DNA of 47,775 bases, from assembly GCF_004102745.1 (NCBI RefSeq), contig NZ_RLII01000026.1, positions 1-47,775 on the forward strand, read 5' to 3'. A program made the translations under genes and the position numbers. This document shows, in pieces, positions 1-8,678 of this stretch. The stretch comes from Acetivibrio mesophilus. GTDB lineage: Bacteria; Bacillota; Clostridia; Acetivibrionales; Acetivibrionaceae. Positions within the stretch are counted from its first letter, which is position 1. Every line of letters starts with the position of its first letter. Below the pieces are notes generated by a model. The model had not been told where the DNA came from. It saw only the letters and a program-made list of their open reading frames with translations, and made no database searches.

Positions 1-219
1 TATTGAAAATAATCTTATCATAATCTTGTGGGTGTGCTTTTCTAAGCATATTAGCAGGAGAAAGAGTGTTAAGTGGCCAAGCAAAACTGACTCTTTCTCT
101 TTTTATATTATGATAATATACTTTTGGTATTTGGCAATAGAGCAGATGGTATTTTGATGTGTTTTTCAGCAGATTATTTTCTTGATTTATAGGTGAAAGG
201 AATTTTAATTTGGCGTTTT
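1..219 (-). pseudogene. Possible C-terminal remnant of a DDE-type transposase, running off the left edge
   Basis: The minus strand is open from 219 to the window edge, just after a TAA at 218-220. It encodes about 73 residues with no usable start except a late Met. The translated pattern YYHNIKRERVSF followed by LSPANMLRK resembles the Y-x-N-x-R-P-H-x-x-L...TP motif near the C-terminus of many integrase-fold transposases. No catalytic Asp/Glu region is present, so it would be a 5'-truncated fragment. It overlaps the likely leader side of the CRISPR array. The open frame could be chance, and family membership rests on this short pattern only. Confidence 0.33.
58..104 (+). terminator. Inverted repeat followed by a T-run, possible rho-independent terminator
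   Basis: A perfect 10-bp inverted repeat (GAGAAAGAGT at 58-67, ACTCTTTCTC at 90-99) with a 22-nt loop is followed by five T (100-104). It could end plus-strand transcription coming from left of the window. The loop is long and the stem is only moderately stable. It also lies inside the minus-strand transposase-like frame, so it may be incidental. Confidence 0.3.
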
Positions 220-269
220 AGCAATCTAACAGGGAAAAACAATTTGTCGCTCTACAGGTGGGACTCTCG
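105..269 (+). promoter_or_regulatory. Putative CRISPR leader
   Basis: AT-rich sequence with no plausible plus-strand gene directly abuts the first perfect repeat. Leader placement here is inferred from the opposite end of the array, where the final repeat (5883-5911) is degenerate, as is typical of the leader-distal end. In this orientation the repeat ends in GATGTAAAG, so its last 8 nt (ATGTAAAG) resemble the 8-nt crRNA 5' handle of type I-B/III systems (ATTGAAAC-like). I could not pick out a confident -35/-10 pair. Confidence 0.45.
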
Positions 270-3200
270 GTATTGCCTTAACTATGTGGGATGTAAAGTT
301 GGGGTAATTGTTTTTTTCTTTTTGGATTTGTTGTGCGTATTGCCTTAACTATGTGGGATGTAAAGACTGATATTCATAAGTCAATTTTGTACTTAGTTCG
401 GGTATTGCCTTAACTATGTGGGATGTAAAGTAGAAGGGAATCTCTTCGAGTTGTTTACATAGTTCCAGTATTGCCTTAACTATGTGGGATGTAAAGAATT
501 GAAACTTGATAGTTTGACTTTTGTATCTCCTGTATTGCCTTAACTATGTGGGATGTAAAGGAGGCAAGCTATAAATTATAAAATATATGTTAACAGGTAT
601 TGCCTTAACTATGTGGGATGTAAAGCTGTTTATCAAAAAAGGCATAGGGTGGGTAATGGGGTATTGCCTTAACTATGTGGGATGTAAAGACAAAGAACTG
701 AATCAATACGTCTGCGTCAACATAGTATTGCCTTAACTATGTGGGATGTAAAGATCCGTATCGTCATACGGTTTCTGAGTCGGAAGAGGGTATTGCCTTA
801 ACTATGTGGGATGTAAAGTTTTCCGTATACGGTAAAAAAAATGTCTCATATTCCGTATTGCCTTAACTATGTGGGATGTAAAGAATAGCATGAGAGGCAT
901 AATAAAATTACGTATCGAGTATTGCCTTAACTATGTGGGATGTAAAGATACCGCTGGGCGCTATCGGTAAACTCATAATACATATGTATTGCCTTAACTA
1001 TGTGGGATGTAAAGTCGGGGTGGCCTGAATATATTTTTATTTGCGCTCTAAGTATTGCCTTAACTATGTGGGATGTAAAGCAATTCAATACTTATTTCAC
1101 TATATTGATTATACTCGTATTGCCTTAACTATGTGGGATGTAAAGCGTGGAGTTGAAGGCGAATCTATGGATAGCACAATTAGTATTGCCTTAACTATGT
1201 GGGATGTAAAGTTTTCTTGTTGCACATACTACAGCAAGAAGGGAAAGGTATTGCCTTAACTATGTGGGATGTAAAGGATGCAAACCATGATTCTTGTATG
1301 GTTCATATAAGGTATTGCCTTAACTATGTGGGATGTAAAGACGGTATTGGTTTAGTTGTAATATAGAGGATGGTATTGTATTGCCTTAACTATGTGGGAT
1401 GTAAAGAGCACAATTTTAATCAAACACATCATAATTTTCTACGTATTGCCTTAACTATGTGGGATGTAAAGTAAAATAAACAATCATAATGTCGTTATTT
1501 TAGCTGAGTATTGCCTTAACTATGTGGGATGTAAAGCTTAATATTTAATTTGCGCGCAAACTCAATTTTCTTTGTATTGCCTTAACTATGTGGGATGTAA
1601 AGTTAGGTTTATAAGCCCGCAACTCCCCATTGTGTATAGTATTGCCTTAACTATGTGGGATGTAAAGTGTCGTAGGGCTTGGGAAACTTACGATTGAAAC
1701 AGCGTATTGCCTTAACTATGTGGGATGTAAAGACAATATCAAATGAATTTATTGAGCAATGCGAAAAGTATTGCCTTAACTATGTGGGATGTAAAGAGGC
1801 AGATGTGATCCGAATAGATCCAAAAGATTTTGGTATTGCCTTAACTATGTGGGATGTAAAGGAATGAGCTTCCAAAAGTACAATGATATTAGCGCAGTGG
1901 TATTGCCTTAACTATGTGGGATGTAAAGGCAAAAGTTTTTTGGTAAGCAAAAAAAGGATCTAGGGTATTGCCTTAACTATGTGGGATGTAAAGGATGAAT
2001 TGAAATTCCTTATGATAGACCCAAAGCAAGTATTGCCTTAACTATGTGGGATGTAAAGGAACCTAATCCGGAACCTGACCCAATTCCAGAACCGGTATTG
2101 CCTTAACTATGTGGGATGTAAAGTATAGAGGATTGGACGGATTGGAAAACCTTACGAGGTATTGCCTTAACTATGTGGGATGTAAAGTAATATTCTGACG
2201 CGACGTGCCTTTGAGCGGTTTAAGTATTGCCTTAACTATGTGGGATGTAAAGCCCTGATGATAAGATCCCGCCAATAGACGAAGCAAAGTATTGCCTTAA
2301 CTATGTGGGATGTAAAGTGTTAGACTTTTCGGAGGTGAAAAACGTGTTGAACGTATTGCCTTAACTATGTGGGATGTAAAGAAAAACAAGTTGCATGGGC
2401 AAATACACTCAGGCAACAAGTATTGCCTTAACTATGTGGGATGTAAAGGTATTTATTCTACATCGGGTTTAAATTTTCGGATGGACGTATTGCCTTAACT
2501 ATGTGGGATGTAAAGATCAGTAAACAGCATGACAAACACAGTCAGCTCAGCGCGTATTGCCTTAACTATGTGGGATGTAAAGTACTGAAACAAATATACT
2601 GACTTTCATGTAGTAGAGTATTGCCTTAACTATGTGGGATGTAAAGGAGCAAAGGAAAGCAGAAGCTGAAACATTAGCAAAACGTATTGCCTTAACTATG
2701 TGGGATGTAAAGCCGCACAAACCACATTCTGTTGTTCCGTTGTCTTCGTATTGCCTTAACTATGTGGGATGTAAAGTTGTGTATAGCACTGTAAATGCGG
2801 TCGCGCCCTACGTATTGCCTTAACTATGTGGGATGTAAAGTGATAAAAATAGTTTGAAACGTTTCAATCCTTATTTTCGTATTGCCTTAACTATGTGGGA
2901 TGTAAAGAAAGGATCATAGACATGACCGGATTTGTTGCAAATGGTATTGCCTTAACTATGTGGGATGTAAAGGTTAGGATATCAAGCCTTACAGCAACTA
3001 GCACCATAGTATTGCCTTAACTATGTGGGATGTAAAGACTGTTACTGATTCTGTTTATTTGCATGAAATAAATGTATTGCCTTAACTATGTGGGATGTAA
3101 AGATAAAAAAGGAGTGCCCCTGAGTGGAGTGCCGTCTAGTATTGCCTTAACTATGTGGGATGTAAAGTAGTAAAGGTTATAAGCCTGTGAAGGGTTCTGT

Positions 3201-5911
3201 TTTGGTATTGCCTTAACTATGTGGGATGTAAAGTCGGGGTGGCCTGAATATATTTTTATTTGCGCTCTAGTATTGCCTTAACTATGTGGGATGTAAAGTT
3301 CAGGTTTTCTCCGTCTATTGTTACTTGGTTTATTCCGTATTGCCTTAACTATGTGGGATGTAAAGGTTGGCTTAGGTTCTAATACATGCATAATCGAAAT
3401 GGTATTGCCTTAACTATGTGGGATGTAAAGAATAGAAGGGCAATATCTTTCGGCTATCGAGGATGAAGTATTGCCTTAACTATGTGGGATGTAAAGAAGG
3501 TAGTCTATACAGTTGATGCTGCAGAAATATATGTATTGCCTTAACTATGTGGGATGTAAAGTGGTTTCCAAAGTAATAATATACTTGGTTCTGCTAAGTA
3601 TTGCCTTAACTATGTGGGATGTAAAGAAAGCAACATGGGGATTCAAAGGAGTTGTAACAGGCGTATTGCCTTAACTATGTGGGATGTAAAGTAACAATGT
3701 TAAAAACTCGCTTCAAGGCATTGCAGGGTATTGCCTTAACTATGTGGGATGTAAAGAGGTCGGGAAGAGTGCTCCGGGAGGATGATTCATAGTATTGCCT
3801 TAACTATGTGGGATGTAAAGTCCCTGTTTTCTTTTGCTTCTTCTTCCGTCACACACGTATTGCCTTAACTATGTGGGATGTAAAGTCAAGCCCGTCCCAA
3901 ATATCCCACCAAGCAGGTTCATGTATTGCCTTAACTATGTGGGATGTAAAGAGTAAAGTACGACATTCTACAACATCAAAGCATTGTGTATTGCCTTAAC
4001 TATGTGGGATGTAAAGTGCTACAAGCAAGAAGGGAAGAAAAAGTCAATGGTACGTATTGCCTTAACTATGTGGGATGTAAAGGAAAGAAGGGAGACTTAT
4101 TGGCATATTATTGTAGAAGTATTGCCTTAACTATGTGGGATGTAAAGTCATATAATCAACTTTAATATTATAAGTATCTTCATGTATTGCCTTAACTATG
4201 TGGGATGTAAAGGAGAATTGCGAACACAAGGAACCGGCGATAATAAAAGTATTGCCTTAACTATGTGGGATGTAAAGGTTGAAACGTCCCGTCCGGATAA
4301 CCTTTTACCCAGCCGTATTGCCTTAACTATGTGGGATGTAAAGCCCGGACAAATTTGTTTCAAATGACGGGTTCGGGATGTATTGCCTTAACTATGTGGG
4401 ATGTAAAGAGAAAAATTAAGTTGAACACTATTCCAGTTGAAATATGTATTGCCTTAACTATGTGGGATGTAAAGGGAAGAAGCTGAACCGGATCAATGAA
4501 ATGGCTGGCGTATTGCCTTAACTATGTGGGATGTAAAGCACAAATAGTTATCTCATGTCTACATTCTTTCTTTTGTATTGCCTTAACTATGTGGGATGTA
4601 AAGGTTCCTTTTGATGTAGTGAAGAATAAATTTCCTTATGGTATTGCCTTAACTATGTGGGATGTAAAGTTGCAGGAACTTACTATGTTGCCTTCGTATG
4701 GTGGGGGTATTGCCTTAACTATGTGGGATGTAAAGAGAAAGAATTAAATTTAAAAACGTTTCAATCCTTTGTCGTATTGCCTTAACTATGTGGGATGTAA
4801 AGATAAAATAGCCCAATATTTCGGTGTGTCATTAGGTGTATTGCCTTAACTATGTGGGATGTAAAGAAGTAGTCGGCAAATAGCTTGCAAACACTAACTG
4901 TAGTATTGCCTTAACTATGTGGGATGTAAAGTTGTCTCGGGCTTCTCGGCTTCATCAATCATCTTTTGTATTGCCTTAACTATGTGGGATGTAAAGATCA
5001 ATAATTTTGCCGAATCTGTCAGAGTACGAATCGTATTGCCTTAACTATGTGGGATGTAAAGGCGCCAAAAGGGAAATGGCATGGGCTGTATATCGAGTAT
5101 TGCCTTAACTATGTGGGATGTAAAGTTAATGCAAGATTCAAGCTATTCGAGGAGCAAATCAACGTATTGCCTTAACTATGTGGGATGTAAAGTGACGTAT
5201 AAAAATCATGCAGCCTATTTTCTTCAATGTATTGCCTTAACTATGTGGGATGTAAAGTGGTATTAGCATACACTTCAGACCGCTTTGACGAGGTATTGCC
5301 TTAACTATGTGGGATGTAAAGACTGGTAATGGTAGTTTATGCCTTCTTTTTTATTTTGGTATTGCCTTAACTATGTGGGATGTAAAGACCTTCTGATAAG
5401 GTAAGGAAAAAGACAGAAAACGGTATTGCCTTAACTATGTGGGATGTAAAGGTGTGAAATTGATATTCGGGAAATACTGGAACGTATCGTATTGCCTTAA
5501 CTATGTGGGATGTAAAGTTAATAAGCCTATTTAAGCAGGTAATTGATGCGGTAGTATTGCCTTAACTATGTGGGATGTAAAGTATTTCACTGAAAACAGT
5601 ACGGGAACTGTAACAGGAGTATTGCCTTAACTATGTGGGATGTAAAGTCCTGTGAATCCGGAAGTCCTTCGACTTCTCCGAATGGTATTGCCTTAACTAT
5701 GTGGGATGTAAAGGGGAAACATTGGACGCAAGAAGAGGTTGAATTTTTGGTATTGCCTTAACTATGTGGGATGTAAAGTTACAAAGATATGATTATTTTC
5801 CTCTGGAGTTTTATTGTATTGCCTTAACTATGTGGGATGTAAAGTTTTTGGCAGAGGACGATGTTCTTAAACTGCTACGAAGGTATTGCCTTAACTATGC
5901 GGAACATAAAG
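270..5911 (+). CRISPR. CRISPR array: 87 repeats of 29 nt, 86 spacers
   Basis: I counted 87 repeat starts from 270 to 5883. All but the last are identical 29-mers that begin GTATTGCCTTAAC and end GTGGGATGTAAAG. The bases on either side of the repeat vary, so 29 nt is the true unit. Spacers are about 35-38 nt and the mean period is 65.3 nt. The repeat is not strongly palindromic, and its 3' end is of the ATTGAAA(C/G) type, which suggests a type I-B or III system. Orientation is set by the degenerate last repeat. No cas gene lies within the window, so the effector is unknown. Short open frames here simply read through the repeats (recurring IALTMWDVK and YCLNYVGCK) and are not genes. Confidence 0.98.
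5883..5911 (+). repeat. Degenerate terminal CRISPR repeat
   Basis: The first 17 bases match the array repeat exactly. The 3' part has four substitutions (it reads CGGAACATAAAG where the consensus has TGGGATGTAAAG). Decay limited to the last repeat is the usual sign of the leader-distal end and fixes the array polarity as left to right. Confidence 0.9.
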
Positions 5912-6029
5912 ACAGACTGCCCAAAGGAATGGTAACATGGACAGCCAGAGCCTAAACAGCTTCAACTTAATATACTGCTCACAAGGTATGCTAACGCCTT
6001 CGTAGCTCCTGCTGTGAAAAAGCTAAATG
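5912..6029. other. Spacer between the CRISPR trailer and the sulfur operon
   Basis: 118 bp between the last repeat and the stop codon of the minus-strand TusA-like gene. The array and the sulfur operon converge here. I see no strong terminator hairpin and no recognisable gene. Confidence 0.5.
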
Positions 6030-6275
6030 TCAAATCTCTCCCTTCTCCACAAAAACAGTAAAGGTACCATCCTCATTATTCACAACATCAAGTACTTTAT
6101 GCCCCTCTTCCTTGAGGCTTCTTGGCACATTCAAAATAGGTTCTCCCTCATTCATCTTAATTTCAAGAATTTGCCCTTCCATAAGTTCCTCTATGGCAAT
6201 TTTTGCCTTAACAAAAGTCATGGGGCAAACAACATCAGTGATATCTACAAAACCATTTGCTTTAAAATCGCTCAT
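6030..6275 (-). CDS. TusA/SirA-family sulfurtransferase-like protein
   Basis: An 81-residue protein of the TusA/SirA fold, whose members pass persulfide sulfur through the Cys of an N-terminal CPxP motif. Here the motif reads CPMTFVK: the Cys is present but the second Pro is replaced by Thr. It is the last gene of the sulfur island, directly after the sulfite reductase, so a role in sulfur delivery linked to sulfide assimilation is likely but inferred. Start choice: an ATG at 6281 directly abuts GGAGGG with no spacing, whereas the ATG at 6275 lies 6 nt from it, so I use the latter. Confidence 0.82.
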   Translation of the reverse strand: MSDFKANGFVDITDVVCPMTFVKAKIAIEELMEGQILEIKMNEGEPILNVPRSLKEEGHKVLDVVNNEDGTFTVFVEKGEI

Positions 6276-6327
6276 ATCCATCCCTCCATTTCAAGCGGTT
6301 CTTGTATCCACATAAAATGCTCAATAA

Positions 6328-7200
6328 TCACACCGCTTCCAACAATTCAACAAGCCTATCTTCTAACAAGCCCCAACCCACTCTGTCCAATGTATTTCCA
6401 AATCTTTCACCGGGCTTTCCATTCTCTTCGAAAAACGCCAAAGTTGCTTCAATAACCTTATGCAATACTTCCTTTGAGAAAATGATAGGCAAAAGCTGCC
6501 TTCCGATTGATATTCTATTGCCAAACAATCCTCCAAAGTACACTATAAATCCACTTTTTCCTTCCCATGCACTTGTAGGGCACACCTTAACGCATTTGCC
6601 GCAATAGATGCAGTCTTTTTCATTGAAAGTCAACTCTTTTTCCTGCTTTTTTACCTGAATAACCTTTGCCGGGCAAACTGCTTGACACAATCCACAGTAA
6701 ATACATTTATGCTCCACCCAGCACGGCATCATTCCACCTTTAACGCCAATATCATTTTCTTCCGCCTTCAAGCAATTATTTCTGCATCCGGTAATACCCA
6801 GCTTAAACTTATGGGGCAATTCACGGGCATAATACCTTTCATCAAATTCATTAGCAAGCTCCGTTGTATTGATGAGACCACTAGGACAAATCGTAGACCC
6901 TTGACATGCAGTAATGGTTCTAACCCTTGGCCCGCATGCCCCGGGCTTAAGCCCAGCTTTAGAAAGCTCCTCCTTAACAACATCAACATCTTGGAGCCTA
7001 ATAAACGGGATTTCTATGCTTTGTCTTGAAGTCATATGGACATAGCCTGCACCATACTTCTGTGCTATTTCATTGACCTTGGCAAGTTGATCTGATTTTA
7101 TTTGACCTCCAACAATTTTAACACGCAATGCAAACCGGTCCTTATCAACCTGCTTCATGAATCCGCCTTTTTTTAGCTCTTTATAATCTACATTCGCCAC
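6328..7200 (-). CDS. Siroheme-dependent sulfite reductase with two [4Fe-4S] ferredoxin motifs
   Basis: A 290-residue protein that should reduce sulfite to sulfide in six one-electron steps. The siroheme/[4Fe-4S] ligand set is complete: C99 and C105 (CQGSTIC), then C139 and C143 (CRNNC). A ferredoxin-like insert follows with two CxxCxxCxxxC motifs (C166-C176 and C197-C207), which should feed electrons in. It is much shorter than the CysI type and resembles the small clostridial/archaeal sulfite reductases. The start codon is GTG at 7198-7200 and shares one base with the upstream protease stop (TAGTG), so translation is probably coupled. The siroheme genes lie upstream in the same island. Nitrite is the alternative substrate, but the sulfate genes argue for sulfite. 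Confidence 0.88.
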   Translation of the reverse strand: MANVDYKELKKGGFMKQVDKDRFALRVKIVGGQIKSDQLAKVNEIAQKYGAGYVHMTSRQSIEIPFIRLQDVDVVKEELSKAGLKPGACGPRVRTITACQGSTICPSGLINTTELANEFDERYYARELPHKFKLGITGCRNNCLKAEENDIGVKGGMMPCWVEHKCIYCGLCQAVCPAKVIQVKKQEKELTFNEKDCIYCGKCVKVCPTSAWEGKSGFIVYFGGLFGNRISIGRQLLPIIFSKEVLHKVIEATLAFFEENGKPGERFGNTLDRVGWGLLEDRLVELLEAV

Positions 7201-7619
7201 TATGTTTCCTCCCCCACAATAGATAATCTTTCCTCACTCACCTGTCCTGATGAAATATTAAAGCTCTTTACTACCGGTGTACTGTCTTTTAGCGATAATA
7301 TCATGTAACTTGCCTTGGGATCAAATGCCAGCCTTATATCCTCTTCTGACGGGCGGGATGGTGTCGCCGGATGACTGTGAAAGTTTCCCAGAAGCTCCCA
7401 ACCATTACTTCTCATATCTTTAATTGCAGCAAGTTGCTCCCGTGGGTTCATGGAAAAATGTTCAGGGCTATTATCTATATTCCTAAGTAGATATACTTTC
7501 TCAACGTATTTTACACCATTCTCTATTCTGCCTCCTAAAAGCCCACAGGCTTCATTGGGCAAAGTATTGCGAGAATGATTTAGTATTTCCTGATATTGGT
7601 CCTTTGTCATAACAATCAT
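7200..7619 (-). CDS. JAMM/MPN+ metalloprotease (M67, Mec/HcyD-like)
   Basis: A 139-residue zinc metallopeptidase with the full JAMM motif: E23 (in NEACGLLGG), H81 and H83 (FHSHP), S91 and D94. Bacterial members of this size process ubiquitin-like sulfur carriers. Mec+ releases cysteine from CysO in mycobacteria, and HcyD trims HcyS in Wolinella. The neighbouring ThiS-like carrier ends with two residues after its glycines, so maturation of that carrier is the most economical role (inference). The start ATG has GGAGGTG nine bases upstream. The gene overlaps the sulfite reductase start by one base. Confidence 0.88.
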   Translation of the reverse strand: MIVMTKDQYQEILNHSRNTLPNEACGLLGGRIENGVKYVEKVYLLRNIDNSPEHFSMNPREQLAAIKDMRSNGWELLGNFHSHPATPSRPSEEDIRLAFDPKASYMILSLKDSTPVVKSFNISSGQVSEERLSIVGEET

Positions 7620-7641
7620 AACTAGACACCTCCAACACCCA

Positions 7642-8454
7642 TCAAGATTTCAAATCACAAACTGCCTGCTCGTAGTCTACAAGCTCTTTTATTGTAGGAT
7701 TTTCACCGCAAATCTGACACCTTTTATTCTTTGGCAATTTAATCTTTCTAAACTCCATCGTCAAGGCATCATAGGTTAGAAGATTCCCTGTAAGCAATTC
7801 ACCAATACCAAGTATGTATTTAATAGCTTCTGTTGCTTGAATGGTTCCAATAATTCCGCCCATTACTCCCAGCACACCAGCCTGTTTGCATGTCGGGACT
7901 TTATCCGGTGGCGGAGGATTCTCAAATATACATCTATAACATGGTCCCTCTCCCGGAACGTAGGTCATGGTCTGTCCCTTAAACCTTATAATCCCCGCAT
8001 GGGAAAAGGGTTTTCCCGTAAGAACGCTGGCGTCATTTATTAAAAACTTCGCAGGAAAATTATCGGTACCGTCTATAATAAAATCATAATCCCTGTCCTT
8101 AATAATATCCCTTATATTAGCCGCACTTACCCACTCCTGATAAGTAACAACATCCACATCAGGATTCATTTCATTGATGGTTTCCTTTCCCGATATAACC
8201 TTGGGCTTTCCCACATCCTTGGTCAAGTGAATAATCTGCCTTTGAAGATTTGAAAGCTCCACTGCATCAAAATCCACAAGACCTATTGTTCCAACCCCTG
8301 CAGCCGCCAGAAACATAGCAGCCGGTGCTCCAAGGCCACCCGTTCCTACAATTAGAACCTTGGACTCTAGAAGCTTTTTCTGCCCCTTCACCCCAACGTC
8401 TTTTAAAATAATATGCCTAGAATACCTCTCCATTTGCTCATTGGTAAAGCTCAT
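7642..8454 (-). CDS. ThiF/MoeB/HesA-family E1-like adenylyltransferase (HcyF-like)
   Basis: A 270-residue E1-like enzyme that adenylates the C-terminal glycine of a sulfur-carrier protein so that sulfide can form a thiocarboxylate. Visible features are the nucleotide loop GTGGLG (37-42), DGTDN (129-133), a zinc site from C172/C175 and C246/C249, and C189 in the crossover-loop region. It has no rhodanese domain, unlike MoeZ. Its ATG overlaps the stop of the carrier gene (ATGA), so the pair is translationally coupled. Similar proteins serve thiamine or molybdopterin synthesis, but no thi or moa genes are nearby and the sulfate genes are. Confidence 0.9.
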   Translation of the reverse strand: MSFTNEQMERYSRHIILKDVGVKGQKKLLESKVLIVGTGGLGAPAAMFLAAAGVGTIGLVDFDAVELSNLQRQIIHLTKDVGKPKVISGKETINEMNPDVDVVTYQEWVSAANIRDIIKDRDYDFIIDGTDNFPAKFLINDASVLTGKPFSHAGIIRFKGQTMTYVPGEGPCYRCIFENPPPPDKVPTCKQAGVLGVMGGIIGTIQATEAIKYILGIGELLTGNLLTYDALTMEFRKIKLPKNKRCQICGENPTIKELVDYEQAVCDLKS

Positions 8455-8660
8455 AGTGCACCGCCTCCCATGAAATAAAGGAATTCCACAACATCGCCTT
8501 CCTTGACAGTCAGGGTTTCAAAATCTCCTTTGTCCAGTATTTCATCATTTATCTGCACTGTGACATAATCCGGCATTTCTACCTTTTGAATCTCCAGAAG
8601 TTCTTTTACGGTAACCGCTTTTTCAATTAATATATCCTTGCCATTCACTTTAATTGTCAT
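8451..8660 (-). CDS. ThiS/MoaD-like sulfur-carrier protein with a C-terminal extension
   Basis: A 69-residue beta-grasp carrier that starts MTIKVNGKDI and ends FMGGGAL. ThiS-family carriers normally end in Gly-Gly, which is adenylated and converted to a thiocarboxylate. Here Ala-Leu follows the glycines, so the protein must be trimmed before activation. That explains the JAMM protease two genes downstream and matches the HcyS type of carrier. The ATG follows a run of five G (GGGGG) eight bases upstream, and the stop overlaps the E1-like gene. The final acceptor enzyme (for example MetY- or CysM-like) is not in the window. Confidence 0.88.
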   Translation of the reverse strand: MTIKVNGKDILIEKAVTVKELLEIQKVEMPDYVTVQINDEILDKGDFETLTVKEGDVVEFLYFMGGGAL

Positions 8661-8678
8661 TCAAAAAACCCCCATATT

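Noticed and set aside
1041-5955. Many 60-80 residue open frames through the CRISPR region
   Set aside because: They consist of the translated repeat (IALTMWDVK, YCLNYVGCK) joined to spacers and have no ribosome sites.
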